A stretch of DNA of 64,000 nucleotides from Macroventuria anomochaeta (taxonomy: Eukaryota > Ascomycota > Dothideomycetes > Pleosporales > Didymellaceae), in assembly GCF_010093625.1 (NCBI RefSeq), contig NW_022985370.1:209232-273231 (forward strand), in the 5' to 3' direction. Below are positions 33,892 to 44,321 of the stretch, piece after piece. The position numbers and the translations under genes are program-made. Positions within the stretch are counted from its first letter, which is position 1; each line of letters opens with the position of its first letter. The notes beneath the pieces are model-generated. The model searched no databases and was not told the origin of the DNA. It worked only from the letters and a program-made list of their open reading frames with translations.

Positions 33892-34283
33892 TGTTGCGGT
33901 ATTAGTCGGTCCATACGAGACCTTATTACCCTTGTTTAGACTGTTTTGGATTAGCACGTTCCAGAGTCAGTATATAGTCGTCTTCTCCTCACTAGATAGC
34001 AACTCAGCGCAGTATTCCATCGACCCGATAGTCCTACGTTATCGTTTACCGTAGCTATCTGTCGGAGGGAGTGAAGATATCCACCGATCGCCATCTGTTT
34101 GCTAGCGGTCCGCTGCACTGATTGTCCAGCTCATTCGGTTAGCTCGGTTTGCTTCCCCAACCCTTCACTGCTATCCCCTTCTACTATATAGTCCCGATCG
34201 ATTCCAGCCAATAGCTAAAAGAATCAATCAACATCTCAACCTTTCCACACTATCAGCATTCTACAGCGGCCCACGCCGTTACA
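33892..34283 (+). mobile_element. Solo LTR, family A copy 2, split by family B
   Basis: Starts TGTTGCGGTATTAGTCGG, ends CCACGCCGTTACA. Flanks are TCTAA and TCTAT, a target-site duplication with one mismatch. The LTR is interrupted at 34060-34249 by a family B LTR with its own duplication. Confidence 0.88.
34060..34249 (+). mobile_element. Solo LTR, family B copy 2 (nested in family A)
   Basis: 190 bp, TGTCGGAGGGAGTG to CTTTCCACA, with perfect duplication CTATC (34055-34059, 34250-34254). Removing it with one CTATC rebuilds the family A LTR as in the other two copies. Confidence 0.92.
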
Positions 34284-34289
34284 TCTATC

Positions 34290-34735
34290 ACTAACTGCTA
34301 CTGGTATCCGACGAAATCTTCGAGGGCACTTTTAAATGTATATGAAGAGACAGGAAGATGATGGCTGTTACTGTTTCGGTACAGAAGACAAGTGATACTG
34401 GCAATGGATATTGAGGTTCACTGAAATTGTATTGAACTCAAGCTGTGTGTTTATATACTGTGAATGAACGGAAAGAAGAGTTGACTGTGAAGCTGTTATG
34501 TTACTGTTACTATTTGAAGGAGTCTGGTCCAGTCGGTTCTTTTACTCAACCTCATACAGTACTGTAACATGACCTCTTACTGGACTGTGACACACCTCTT
34601 ACTGTACTGCGACAGTTACACAATCTCAGGTCGCACGTATCAGAGTGCGGTTAGACCAGCAAGGTGCACAGCCCGACAAAACTTATCACACTCATTGCCG
34701 GTACTATGAAAGAGACGTAGCCATATTTTTCGGGC
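34290..34735. other. Island spacer
   Basis: No ORF or repeat recognised between the family A and B LTRs; repeated TACTGT-like words at about 34540-34620 suggest low-complexity decay. Confidence 0.4.
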
Positions 34736-34738
34736 TCT

Positions 34739-35027
34739 TGTGAAAGGGTTGAGAGTATTGATTGGTCTGTATTGCTATGGCGAGGATCGATCGGGACTAT
34801 ATAGTAGAAGGGGATAGCAGTGAAGCAAACCGAACTAACCGAATGAGCTGGACTATCAGTGCAGCGGGCCGTTGGAAAACACTGCAACGGGCCGCTGGTA
34901 GACACTGCAACGGACCGCTGGCAAGCACTGCAACGGACCGCTAGCGAACAGCTCTCAATGCAGAAAGGAGCGTATCGACTTAATAACAAGTAAACATACA
35001 AGCTCATGAATACCCAAACCTAAGACA
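34739..35027 (-). mobile_element. LTR-like copy, family B variant (inverted)
   Basis: Minus strand. It matches family B from GCTAGCGGTCCGTTGCAGTG through CAGCTCATTCGGTTAG to TATATAGTCCCGATCGAT, ending CTTTCACA. The centre has about four copies of a 22-24 bp unit (CACTGCAACGGACCGCTGG), against one or two in the other copies. The outer end differs; TGTC at 35027 is a possible start but no target-site duplication was found. Confidence 0.7.
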
Positions 35028-35030
35028 CGT

Positions 35031-35212
35031 TGTCACGGTTTGGGGTGCTCCTGCCTGTCGTACCTCACCTGTCATGAGAGTGACTGCCACGTCACACTAG
35101 CGTTGTTTACAGCTACTCACATATACATACTGTCCGTAGCTTCACCCAATACAACCTCAGTACAATCTTCAAATTCTTCCCTTTGCGTACAGTTCTTCAC
35201 TGAACTCTGACA
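35031..35212 (+). mobile_element. Solo LTR, family C copy 2
   Basis: 182 bp, TGTCACGGTTTGGGG to AACTCTGACA, with perfect duplication CACGT (35026-35030, 35213-35217). High similarity to copy 1 throughout. Confidence 0.92.
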
Positions 35213-35249
35213 CACGTAGTCTGCTACTCGTGAAACACCTACTGATAAT

Positions 35250-35723
35250 GGTGGCTGGTACCTCCGGTGGGATCATCCTTCCTACCTCCGTGACCAGATG
35301 GTAGTACGGTCGTACATAGTATGCAGCCCTCGCCTTTGCCCTCTCCTCTTTTCTGGTGGGGCATTGGTAGCTCCACGCTTCGAGCTCGCCTCAGCAGGCG
35401 GCACATTTCCTGGGTACTACATTCCGGTCGATCTTTGACGGGCAGTCACGAGTCTCGTGCTCCTGCACACAGTAACTGCATGCGATTGTTGCCTTGCACT
35501 GGGTTCCTATGTGGCCGTAGTGTTGGCACTTAAAGCACTGATTCACTCGGCACTGTCGCACTAGAAGACCAAAAACATGTGTAAATTGGCCAGGCTTATG
35601 AATCTTGAGGGTTGTAAGAAGCGTGCTCGCCAAGAGAATGCACCACAACCTCTCAGCTTTGAAGATATTGAGAGAGCCCTGACTAAATGTTAAGCTTCTC
35701 AGAAAACATCCTAGAGAAAACAA
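35250..35723 (-). pseudogene. LINE ORF1 (gag-like, CCHC zinc-knuckle) remnant
   Basis: The minus-strand frame encodes zinc knuckles: NQCFKCQHYGHIGTQC, then ACSYCVQEHETRDC, then RKCAAC followed by an in-frame TGA. Beyond it the same frame reads EAWSYQCPTRKEERAKARAA. This arrangement is typical of ORF1 of Tad/I-type non-LTR elements. The 5' part and the reverse transcriptase are absent here. Confidence 0.75.
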
Positions 35724-35801
35724 TAGCTGAGCAACATTTGACAGAGGCCGTACTAGATCAAGCTCTTCCTTGAATGGTTAGCTCAAACATGTAACGGTCT
35801 C

Positions 35802-36272
35802 TTGGAAGAATCTATCACCGATACAACCCTCGTTAACCGCTTCAACTATCACGGGTATATACTGTTCAGCTCCCGGTACCTGCTGTCTACAGCAGTACTG
35901 TGCCTTTTTGGTCAGTGTAACGCAGCGGGGCTGAGCTGTATGCCTCACATCAACAGTCTGAAGCGTGCCATCAAGATCCACATGCATTACCAATACACTG
36001 CAGTGCAAAATCAGGAGATCATCAGTTTTGTCACAAAGGACCTCATCCCACAAGGTCTTGTATTAACATTTGCATGCCCTAAACCACTTGCTCCCGTTGC
36101 AGTAACCAAAGATATCATCAGATTCCTCTTTGCAGGCAACAAATACAAGCACCTACACCTTTGCATATGTAACCAGATTGTCATCCTGACACGGCTTGCA
36201 GCCAACAACAACCCTCCCAGTCCTTTTAGTAAGGCTCCCATGACCCTGCCATTTGTCAGCTTGCATCATTGA
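35802..36272 (+). other. Unassigned 156-codon ORF
   Basis: Open frame with some protein-like stretches (HINSLKRAIKIHMHYQYTAV, ISFVTKDLIPQGLVLTF) but no recognised domain. Inside the retroelement island; could be a transposon fragment or chance. Confidence 0.25.
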
Positions 36273-36694
36273 TTGTATCATTGCTTGCATCATCACTTGC
36301 ATCGTCATCTTGTATCCCACTTTAGCTAGTCACCCATCTATATACATGAACCTCCTTCTTCCCACCTCTAGATAGTTCTTACTTATGCTTGCAATTCAAT
36401 TCACTTCAGCACCTCATTCCTCAACTCACTCCTCACTGATCCTTTGTGGTATCCCTACACTTGATCCCTTCTTCATCATCTATCCTTTCTATCACTTGTG
36501 GTATTCCCATACTTGGTCTCTCCTACACCCTTATCTCTAACAAGCCTGAACCTTCTTTCCACCAATTCATCCATCTCAGAGCAGTTTGTATCCCCAGCTG
36601 GCCCCCTCTCACAGTAAGCGATCCCTGTCAAGGTGGATTACCATGGCTAAGATAAATACTGAATACATTTACAAGAACGAGAGCTCTACCTTCC
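36273..36694. other. Island spacer with CATCATTG-like repeats
   Basis: Repeated words of the type GCATCATTGATTGTATCATT at about 36261-36330 (a few imperfect copies); otherwise nothing recognised. Confidence 0.4.
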
Positions 36695-36813
36695 ACATAC
36701 GACCATAGGACGTTGAAAGCAAGGCTTCCCGTTCGCTCAGCCCTATTTAAGCAACGTACCGGCGGATTAGTAGTTAGGTGGGTGACCACTAGCGAATACC
36801 CGCTGTTGTATGT
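36695..36813 (+). rRNA. 5S rRNA gene, copy 2
   Basis: About 119 nt, same strand as copy 1 about 10.1 kb away. It differs from copy 1 at about four positions (e.g. AGGACGTTG, ACGTACCGG, GAATACCCG, CTGTTGTATG). The changes keep the end stem, and a T6 terminator follows. Flanks are unrelated to those of copy 1, so this looks like dispersal rather than a recent segmental duplication. Confidence 0.92.
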
Positions 36814-36940
36814 TTTTTGTCTTTTGCTTCGACCATGTTATCAACATGGCTCTGGATGCCCTTGGTCGGCGTTGCTGCCTTGCTCCCAGCTCTCGATAGT
36901 TCAGAGCACATCGAATCAGTGGTTTCTCTCATTCTTTTTT

Positions 36941-37137
36941 GTAGCGGTGCGGACCGCTGTAGAATACTGATAGCTACGGTAAACGATAACATAGGACTAT
37001 CGGGTCAATGGAATACTGCGCTGTATTGCTGTCTAGCTATGAGGAGACGACTATATACCTGACCTGTAACACACTAGTCCAGGGTGGCTGATCAGGGGTA
37101 TAGATAGACACTGTACGGACCATCCGATACCGCAACA
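36941..37137 (-). mobile_element. Solo LTR, family A copy 3
   Basis: 197 bp on the minus strand (TGTTGCGGTATCGG to GCACCGCTACA), flanked by TTTTT on both sides. It keeps the intact family A block that is split in copy 2. Confidence 0.9.
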
Positions 37138-37442
37138 TTTTTCCTTTATACCTCATGCCCCGCCCATCATCTACCACCCACCATCCATAACTCACGTAGA
37201 CACCAAGAACTGCGCGAGAATCGACAACGGTACGACATAGACTTTACAAACTGACATTCATTTCCAGACATCTATCATCTGTTATCTTGCAATTGACTCT
37301 CGAGATCCACCTCCTCTGTACCATAGTGATTCCCCTCACACGCTGTCGTTCAGCTCAAAGCGTAGTCGCGTAACTTGAGATCTCCGCCCTATATGGTTTT
37401 GGTATATCACTAATCTAGCCCATGGTCAAACCACGACCTTGA
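37138..37442. other. Right border of the retroelement island
   Basis: No supported gene; TE signal ends here. Confidence 0.45.
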
Positions 37443-37772
37443 TCACAACTCTTCGTCGACCGGCCGTCCTCCTGGTGGTCCTTTCCAAGCTGGACGCTCC
37501 TCCTTGCCCGTTGTTGGGTCAACGTCCATGGGAGCCGATGGTTGATCATCATCTGGGCTTGTTGCTGATGAAGACCCACCATTCTCGTCCTGTCCAGTAT
37601 TGTCGTGATTGGAAGAGCTGCTCACCCGTGAGAGAAGCAAGGATATGTTGGTGATCTGCGCAATGCTTGGATTACTAGCCTCCAGAAGTTCGAGAGCACC
37701 ACAGATCTTTTTACGTGGAACCAGTTCAGAAGCAATGTGATGCTGCGCCATTCGAAGCGTACCGCCAGCCAT
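37443..37772 (-). CDS. Hypothetical protein, C-terminal half disordered
   Basis: 109-codon minus frame. The N-terminal half (HHIASELVPRKKICGALELL, NPSIAQITNISLLLSRV) looks helical. The C-terminal half is acidic and Ser/Pro-rich (DDDQPSAPMDVDPTTGKEER). It follows the RBR gene by about 30 bp on the same strand. It could be a separate small gene or an extra exon of that gene; no domain is recognised. Confidence 0.45.
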   Translation of the reverse strand: MAGGTLRMAQHHIASELVPRKKICGALELLEASNPSIAQITNISLLLSRVSSSSNHDNTGQDENGGSSSATSPDDDQPSAPMDVDPTTGKEERPAWKGPPGGRPVDEEL

Positions 37773-37803
37773 TCAGAATGCCTGGCTATGGCCGTGGCTT
37801 CTT

Positions 37804-39122
37804 CTACAGCTCCTCGGCTTCATGGTCGGCATAACCCACATTGACCTCGGAGTCTTGCTCTGCGACCATAGCCTCAGAATTCAACACATCTTCGGCAGTC
37901 TGCATCGCTTCGGCCATGGCGGCATCAGCTGCTTCGAAATCAGCGGCTTTTGCTACGTTCGTACCCGTGCGTGCGTTGTCGTTCTGCTCAGCGCCATCCT
38001 CCTCTTCATGTTCACTAGCTTCGCCTGAACCTTCGTCGCGATTGCGGTCGTCTATAGAGTTGGCATCCCCGCTGTCTTCTCTGTCGCTCGCACCGTCTTC
38101 CTCGCCATCACTGTCGCTCTCCTCATCATCTTCTCCACGATCCCCAAAGTTGATGCCGCGCTCCTCAAAGAGTTGGATCTGGAGGTTGACCAAGAACATC
38201 TCACGCTCTTCATGCAGAAGCGCTGCAAACGTTGTGCGGACGCCAGGCTCAACATACTGCAAGACCGGGTGGTTCGTATCGGGATCATCATCCTCCTCGC
38301 CATCTTCCACACGGTTTGTCCCAGCCTGCTCGCGACATGGGCGGCCCTCGCGATTGAGGCCTGTGGTTCGGTGGTACCCATCCTGGTTGTAGCCCTCTTC
38401 GTCGTAAATCGCGGGGCCGTAGTGTGAGCAGCCTTGCATCCCTTGCCACTGCTCGCCGCAGATGTAGCAGAATTCGGCACCGCACTCGCAGCTATTGATG
38501 GTTAGCGCACACAGCAATGTGGTAGTGGTCAACGTACTTGATGTGATTGCACGCCTCGGTCAGCTCGACGGTGGAGGCGCAGATCGGACACTCTTGGAAG
38601 CCCTTCTCCGTAGCTGTATGTTTGAACTTCTTGTAATCTTCGTTTTGGTCGCAAGTGTGACCTTCAATGCCGTTCAGCAGTATCTTGCAGGACGTGCATG
38701 TGAGCTTCCCGCACACATCGTCCTGGCAAATGGTGTAGCCGACATTGGTAGACGGATCCTTCACATGTGTTGCCGGGCTGAGGAACTCTGAGCAAGCTGG
38801 ATTGGCGCAGTAGACACGGTACCTACACCCGTTAGCATGGAAGTGGAAGTCGATCATGAAGATGTACTTAGCCAATACGGAGTACTCCCCTTGCTCCTTC
38901 ATCTGAAACGCCCACTGTACGTCAAAGGGAATATGACTCTCGTATAAATCGAGTAGGAAGATTTGACCGCAGCACTTAGGTGGGTAGAGGCTCTCGTTCT
39001 CGGTAGCGCACTCGAAGAAACTGCCCACATCATTCGTGCAGACAGTGTTGCTGACAGGGAGTTTCGAGCATTTGTTCGCCGCTGGCTTCATCACCACCGC
39101 AGATCACGTAGGCTTTCGCCAT
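37804..39122 (-). CDS. RBR (RING-IBR-RING) E3 ubiquitin ligase-like, with frame break
   Basis: The readable part is complement(join(37804..38491,38538..38822,38868..39097)), 400 codons; the two introns both follow AA|GTAC donors. RING1 starts upstream in another frame at ATG 39122 (AYVICGGDEASGEQMLETPC). That frame meets a stop near 39030, and the second frame continues with GSFFECATENESLYPPKCCG. One extra base near 39030 explains the break. IBR motifs: YRVYCANPACSEF, CGKLTCTSCKILLNG. RING2: ECPICASTVELTEACNHINC, then AEFCYICGEQW. The C-terminal third is acidic. RBR ligases pass ubiquitin through a RING2 cysteine. Either a young pseudogene or a one-base sequence error. Confidence 0.75.
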
Positions 39123-39922
39123 AGTGGTGTTGGAGGCGAGGGAAGATTTCGATGTTCAGTTTGTGGTGTACTGTGACATGGGTTTGTAGGCGCGCCTGTG
39201 TGACAGTTGATATCGTTTTGGCGCGAGACGATAAAGTAACGCGCAGGGCAAGGAGCGATATTTGTATCGTATGGCGCGAAGGTCTGACGCAACTAGCGCA
39301 GACGGGGTTTGTCCTTTCACTTCAGGGTTGGAGGAGTTCCAGGGACGTTGCTGAGGGGTTATGTGAACCAAATACTCACGGGCCTCAGGCAATGAAACGT
39401 ATGGAGAGTATGTGAAGGTAGAGAAAAGAGACAATTGGCTGGTAGCAGAGACAAGAGCGGTTGCAGTATGGCTGTCAAACAACTTTGCGTCTGTGAGCAA
39501 TGGCAGGACCAGAAGTTTCTTCGGGTGACGATTGGCAATACACGTGTAAGTGAAGATGGAGGACGAGAGAAGCGAGAGAGGTAAGCTTGGAGACATGAGA
39601 ATGCGCGAGACACTGCCTGTGGGCGAAGAGCGTTCATATTTGCGGTACTTCGTCAGGCTGCCTGTGCACGCAGGCAACCACGCCTAAAGGCAAGGATCCC
39701 GTTGAAATCATGGGAATATCCTGTGGCAGTCTCCAATTTTCAGGCAGGCGCTTCCGTGGCTAGTCTCATAATTGAGATGCACCATACCATTTACAAAGCA
39801 AGCGCAGATGGTGAAAGTGGGAAGGTGAAGCCTAAGGTGCGATCGGAATCCAATTCATTGGTACAAACAGGGTAGCTCTGAACTAAAACGTCGTGTCTTC
39901 TCCGTAACATGCAGCATCCAAC
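39123..39922. other. Intergenic region
   Basis: Upstream of the RBR gene and 3' side of the sulphur transporter. A 173-codon minus ORF at 39156-39677 has no recognisable content and is probably chance. Confidence 0.45.
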
Positions 39923-40990
39923 TCATGCTCCGCCGACTCGTCTCCCCACCCAAAATCCACCCAACCATAACACGCCCCAAACCGGCTGCGCGAAAGCCCT
40001 CAGCACCGCAGGCCCAGGACACGTCCCTGTAAGCCCCCATCCCACACCAAACGCCGCCGCACCAGCCACAAACTTAACATCCACATCCTTGATGGTCTTA
40101 GTCGGGAGCTCGAACATCTTCGCAAAAGCCGGTGGCTTGGCGAAGCCTTTCCGTTGTATGGAGACAATGTTGGGAAGCACGCCGAAAAGGACCACGAGGG
40201 CGAGAGATGGGTCCCATGCGTGTATGACGGGGAAGGAGAGGAAGGATGTGACTTTTGCGGGGTGGGCCATGCCGGAGATTTGGAGACCGAGGGCGAAGAG
40301 GAGGCCGCTGAAGAATTGTGTTGCTGTGCGTGCTGCATCTTGAGGGTCCGAGGAGGTCTTAGTGTTGGCAGCGTGCGATGATGTTGCTTCGGCGATAAAG
40401 TGCGGTATCGTTTGAGCGGCGAGGATGGCACTGCTGGTAAGAAGTCCGAGTGCTAAAGTTGTTGGTGGAGACGGAAAGACAGGCGTGTAGCATGGTACGT
40501 CGCCGGGACACGCCTCGGTGTAGAGACTGGGATGTACAAGGTGGTGTGTGATCAATGCCACGGTGAAGAAGGTCGCAGTCGCTACAGTGGAACGTCCACT
40601 GAGTCTAGAGAGACCACAGAGCATGTGTCCAGATGTGCAGCCATTTGATGCCTAAATTTGATCAGACCCTTGTCCTCGATTGACCTTGATGGGTTCACGC
40701 ACCTTAGTACTCCAGCCTATCAGAGCTGCAACACTTGTGGTGAACAAGATAGTCTGCAACGTGATCGGCATCGAAGGATATCTTGTAACCACCTCTGGGA
40801 CCAGAGAGCTGAGTAGCGGATAACTCGCTGCCATGCCTGTAAAGAAAGCCAGTATCTCCACGCTTGGCGCAGTCACCAACCGCCCCAGAAAGCCAGAGAG
40901 ACCCAAGATGTTGCCATTCTGATAGAGGAGGTTGCTGGTCGCTTTGTGCAGCAGCACAGCGCCAATCGTAGTTTCGACGGGAGTAAACAT
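39923..40990 (-). CDS. YeeE/YedE-family (sulphur transport) membrane protein
   Basis: complement(join(39923..40651,40703..40990)), 338 aa. The intron is GTGCGT...TTTAG, phase 0. The junction rebuilds the motif STKASNGCTSGHMLCGLSRL, and the second half has GVGWGLTGTCPGPAVLRAF. These two Cys motifs are the signature of the YeeE/YedE (DUF395, TsuA-like) thiosulphate/sulphur-compound transporters. About 8-10 hydrophobic segments (LALVVLFGVLPNIVSI and others). Probable import of a reduced sulphur compound. ATG at 40990 (MFTPVETTIGA) chosen; the open frame continues farther upstream but without family character. Confidence 0.9.
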
Positions 40991-41175
40991 CCGGGTTACC
41001 TCCAGGTTTCTGCACCTCCTCTTGACATTACTATTGCTGGCGTCCAAACAGAGAAGCGCAAAGACGGGGTGGCAGGTGAAAGAAATACCACAAGACCTTG
41101 TAGCGTACTAGACTCGCCGCCAACAGCTTTTCAGACCACTTACTCATCTAGTGATACCTCTACTAAAAGCGGGAG

Positions 41176-41530
41176 CTATCTCTTACGCTCGTCGGCGGGC
41201 TCCCTTTCAGACTCCCCTTCGCCAATCGCAGCAATCATTTCGTCCTGTAGTCGGCGAACTTGAGCAGGAAGTGCAATTTGACCCGAGTCACGACTACCCG
41301 CAAGATATGAAAGGGTTAGTGCGTCTATCACACGCCCCCTTCGAGCCTAGTGTGCACCCTGGACGTGGTTCGCGCGTGGTGGCGTTTTCAAGTGGGACGT
41401 CGCCGACGCTGGGCTGTTGGTGGGTGACATTATACGCGATACCTGGAAGGCTGATGACGGGCGCTGTCGCCGTTGTGCGATGCGTTTCATATGCGAAGAT
41501 CACGTGATTGTGGAGCTCCTCGCATAATTT
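41176..41530 (-). CDS. Small unknown protein, 5' end unresolved
   Basis: Last exon 41176..41293, previous exon 41358 to about 41530; the intron is GTGCAC...GGTAG, phase 2. The joined frame reads EELHNHVIFAYETHRTTATA, then PLENATTREPRPG, then the helical ALPAQVRRLQDEMIAAIGEG and a charged stop-proximal tail (ESEREPADERKR). Composition is clearly coding, but I do not know the family. A stop lies upstream of about 41530, so a first exon with the start codon remains to be found. It sits 185 bp upstream of the sulphur transporter on the same strand. Confidence 0.55.
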
Positions 41531-41539
41531 TGCGGAGAT

Positions 41540-42439
41540 GTGTTATCTATACCTCGCCGACTGTGTAGAGACGCCGACGCCGGTGATCAGACTTCGAAGC
41601 TTTCGCGTTACGTGTCGGCAATGATTGTGGTTGATGGCGAGCAAGTGGAATGCGCTCCAGAGCTTATGTGTCGTTGGTCTGGAGGAGCTGAAGTTGAGTT
41701 CAGAGAAAGAAGGAAACATGATCGCCGGAGCGGCTTGCTGTGGACGCCCGCATGGTATCAACATCAACACAGAAACCACAGACCCAAGACCTTACATAGC
41801 AGTCTCCATTCAGTATCTACACGTCTTCGGGGCTACTGCTGTTGCTCGAAGACTTCCACACACCTGCTCATCCTTTGTAATCTCGGGCTTTTCGGTCCTT
41901 CTTGCTCGTACTCACGTCGCCGACTACCAGGATACTTCTCGGCGGACGAAGGATCTAGCGATGCAACATAAGTAGACACAGAGCACAGCATCTGTATGCT
42001 CCGCTGATCTGTCAGTCTCTCTTCGCCTGACACCGGAGAAAAGCAAACGCTGTGCAACGGCCGCCCACTCGCGTGGCAGCCCCAAAGCCGTTACACAGGC
42101 CCCAGTTCGGCGAGCTCATGCAGGGGATCGAATGATATGCCTCTTCAAAGCGCCTCGAGTGCATATGCAAGGCGATAGGTGATCACATCTCGCGAGCACT
42201 GCAAAGCGTAGCTTGAGCGACAAAAACGCCACGCTGTTCGATTCGTCGTCCGTGATACTCGTACATCGTGGAAGAAATGCTCTGGATATCCCTCTGTACA
42301 TGCATGTCCCAATTTCCCCAACGCCGTAAGCCTGCCCCATGCTGTGGTTGCTGATTGCATCCCACTAAACCGAAATGGACTCAACAATTACCTTGGGTGC
42401 TCCTGACCCAAGACTGCACCCTGTTTCAAGGCAAGACAT
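41540..42439. other. Intergenic region
   Basis: May hide the first exon of the small minus gene (ATG-containing minus ORF at 41543-41779 is a candidate). Otherwise nothing supported. Confidence 0.4.
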
Positions 42440-43174
42440 CTAGTCGCTCCTCAACATGCTGTCCACAAGATCACCCAAAGGCCCCCAGAAGTCCTTGCTG
42501 CCGTTTGTCAAACCATGCTCGTCAATGAACAGCACGTAGTGCTTGAAGCTCGTGTTGAGGTGGGGCTCAAGACCGAGCTCGATGATGACGGGGTAGTGGT
42601 GGCAGTAGATGTGTGCATAGACGCGGTACAGGCGCTTGAACATGTTGCGAATGAGCGACGGGAAGGTTTTCGGGAATGGCACACCGATACGGCTGGGGAA
42701 CATCTGCTCGTTATCGACGTTAGACTGCACCCATGCCATCAGGTGCTCGATGTACTCGGGCGCAGGCATCTTGGTGGGTCGCTTATAGTTTTCGCTGTCT
42801 TGCCAGAGGTACTCGAATCTGAAAAGCGTTAGAAGGTGATCATGGAGAAATCGTTTGTTGACCTACTCGTCTGTCGCCTTCATCTCAGGACAGCTCTGCG
42901 GCGAGCAGAACTCGGTGATGGACCCATAGAGCAGGTTGATCTGATTGTAGAAGTCGACAACTGTCATGCATGTCAGCTCATCCCCCAGTAGTTGTGCTCA
43001 TGATGCTCACTGTTGACAGCCAGCCATTCGTCCTTGTCCTCGCCCTCAGGCAGCTTGACAGCCTTCCTCAGACTGCCGCTGCCGAGTGTCGCCTCCGCAT
43101 ACTGCTTCAGCTGCCAGCTGCTTGTGCCTCGATTCGACTTCTGTGGCTTGAACGGCGCACGAGTGCGCGGGTTA
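42440..43174 (-). CDS. mob1: MOB1-type kinase activator
   Basis: Readable exons complement(42440..42818, 42867..42960, 43011..43174); introns are GTAGGT...TTCAG and GTGAGC...GACAG. The core is classic: QYAEATLGSGSLRKAVKLPE, EWLAVN, DFYNQINLLYGSITEFCSP, QSCPEMKATDEFEYLWQDSE, KMPAPEYIEHLMAWVQSNVD, YRVYAHIYCHHYPVI, FKHYVLFIDEH, GPLGDLVDSMLRSD. The Cys/His zinc ligands (FCSPQSC...HIYCHH) are present. MOB1 binds and activates NDR/LATS kinases (Dbf2/Cbk1 type) for cytokinesis and septation. The first exon is unresolved: TTTTTAG at 43175-43181 is a good acceptor, but the frame also runs open to 43497. Confidence 0.9.
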
Positions 43175-44321
43175 CTAAAAAGAGAAGAAAGTAAGCGAGG
43201 GCTCGCAAAATAACCGTTGTTGCGTGGCGCGTCTGGTAATGGTCTAGGTGCCGGTTTCACATTGCTGCAGTCCTTCGGCGCGAAATATTGCTGTCCAGAG
43301 TCCAGAGCTGTGCTGCTTGTAGGGTTGTTCGGGGTGGTCGCGTTGCTGCTGCCAGGAAAGAGGCTATACGCTATACGAGTAGTCGGCGGGCGGGCGCATG
43401 GGACTATCCTAGCGGACTGGCTGTTTGAGGGGTTGTTTGAGGGGTTGGTTTTTGGTGGTTGTCGACCTCGCGCATCAGGAGCTCTATCTTCAACCAACGC
43501 CTTCGTAAGCGCATTGCCAGATTGCGGCAGCCGTAACGCCTCTCACAGCCTCTGTAGTGGACTCTTATATGTCTCTTTCGGCATCGCAAGGCTTGTGAGC
43601 ACGCTCTTCTCGTCGCAAGGCCCAGATCTTGTATCAATATTCCTCCGGCTATGCATCGTTCCTGGTAGTCGAGCATGTCCATCCGGAGGTTCATGCAGCT
43701 CTGGCTCTGGACAAACGTGGATATGGGGGAGACGGGCCGGGGGTTTCGCGGGAAACTGAATACTGTATGGGGAAGAGACGAACATTGTGGTTATGAAGCC
43801 TGACATGGCGATCGCGCTTGTATCGTGAGGTATATAGGTCAACGGTGTCGTGTACCGTCTGTCATCGCATTTAGTTAGCCAGGAGACAATGAGGGGTAGA
43901 ACTGCAAGACTGCAGGCACATACAGTTTGCGGTTGGAATAGGCTCAAGTAGGTATAAGGAGTGTTTCAGAAGCAATCGAGAGCAAAAGAAGGGACGAAAA
44001 GAAAGGCGTGGTGTTGTGTACCTGAGTGACGCTGGCCTGGACTGTGTGGGGACTGTTTTGGTGTTTGGCAAATGGACCCTAATCTGATCTCCATCGCGAC
44101 TGCCCGGACACTCGGACCAATGACGCAAGCACGTGGAGCTCACTTGCAACCAAAACACACCGCACTGTATGTTCAAGGTTGCACAATTTGACAAAAGTAT
44201 AAGAAGTGAGAAGTTGGTGTGTTGTTGAGATCTACTCTAGGGTCTAGGGATATATGAGGTGCTGTCCATTACAACTGTTGCCGCTCCACCAAACAAAACT
44301 ATGCCTGCACAATCAGCTCGA
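43175..44321. other. Intergenic or 5' exon region of MOB1
   Basis: Should contain the MOB1 start exon. The open minus frame to 43497 is Pro/Asn-rich and not MOB-like. A second minus ORF (43543-43947) is unassigned. Confidence 0.4.

Noticed and set aside
26573..36813. Giant Starship-type element inserted at 5S rRNA
   Set aside because: 5S is a known target for some Starships, but no DUF3435 tyrosine recombinase was seen, both 5S genes are complete, and the content is explained by LTR and LINE remnants.
39156..39677. 173-codon minus ORF
   Set aside because: No motif, unusual composition and no neighbouring exon that joins; likely chance.
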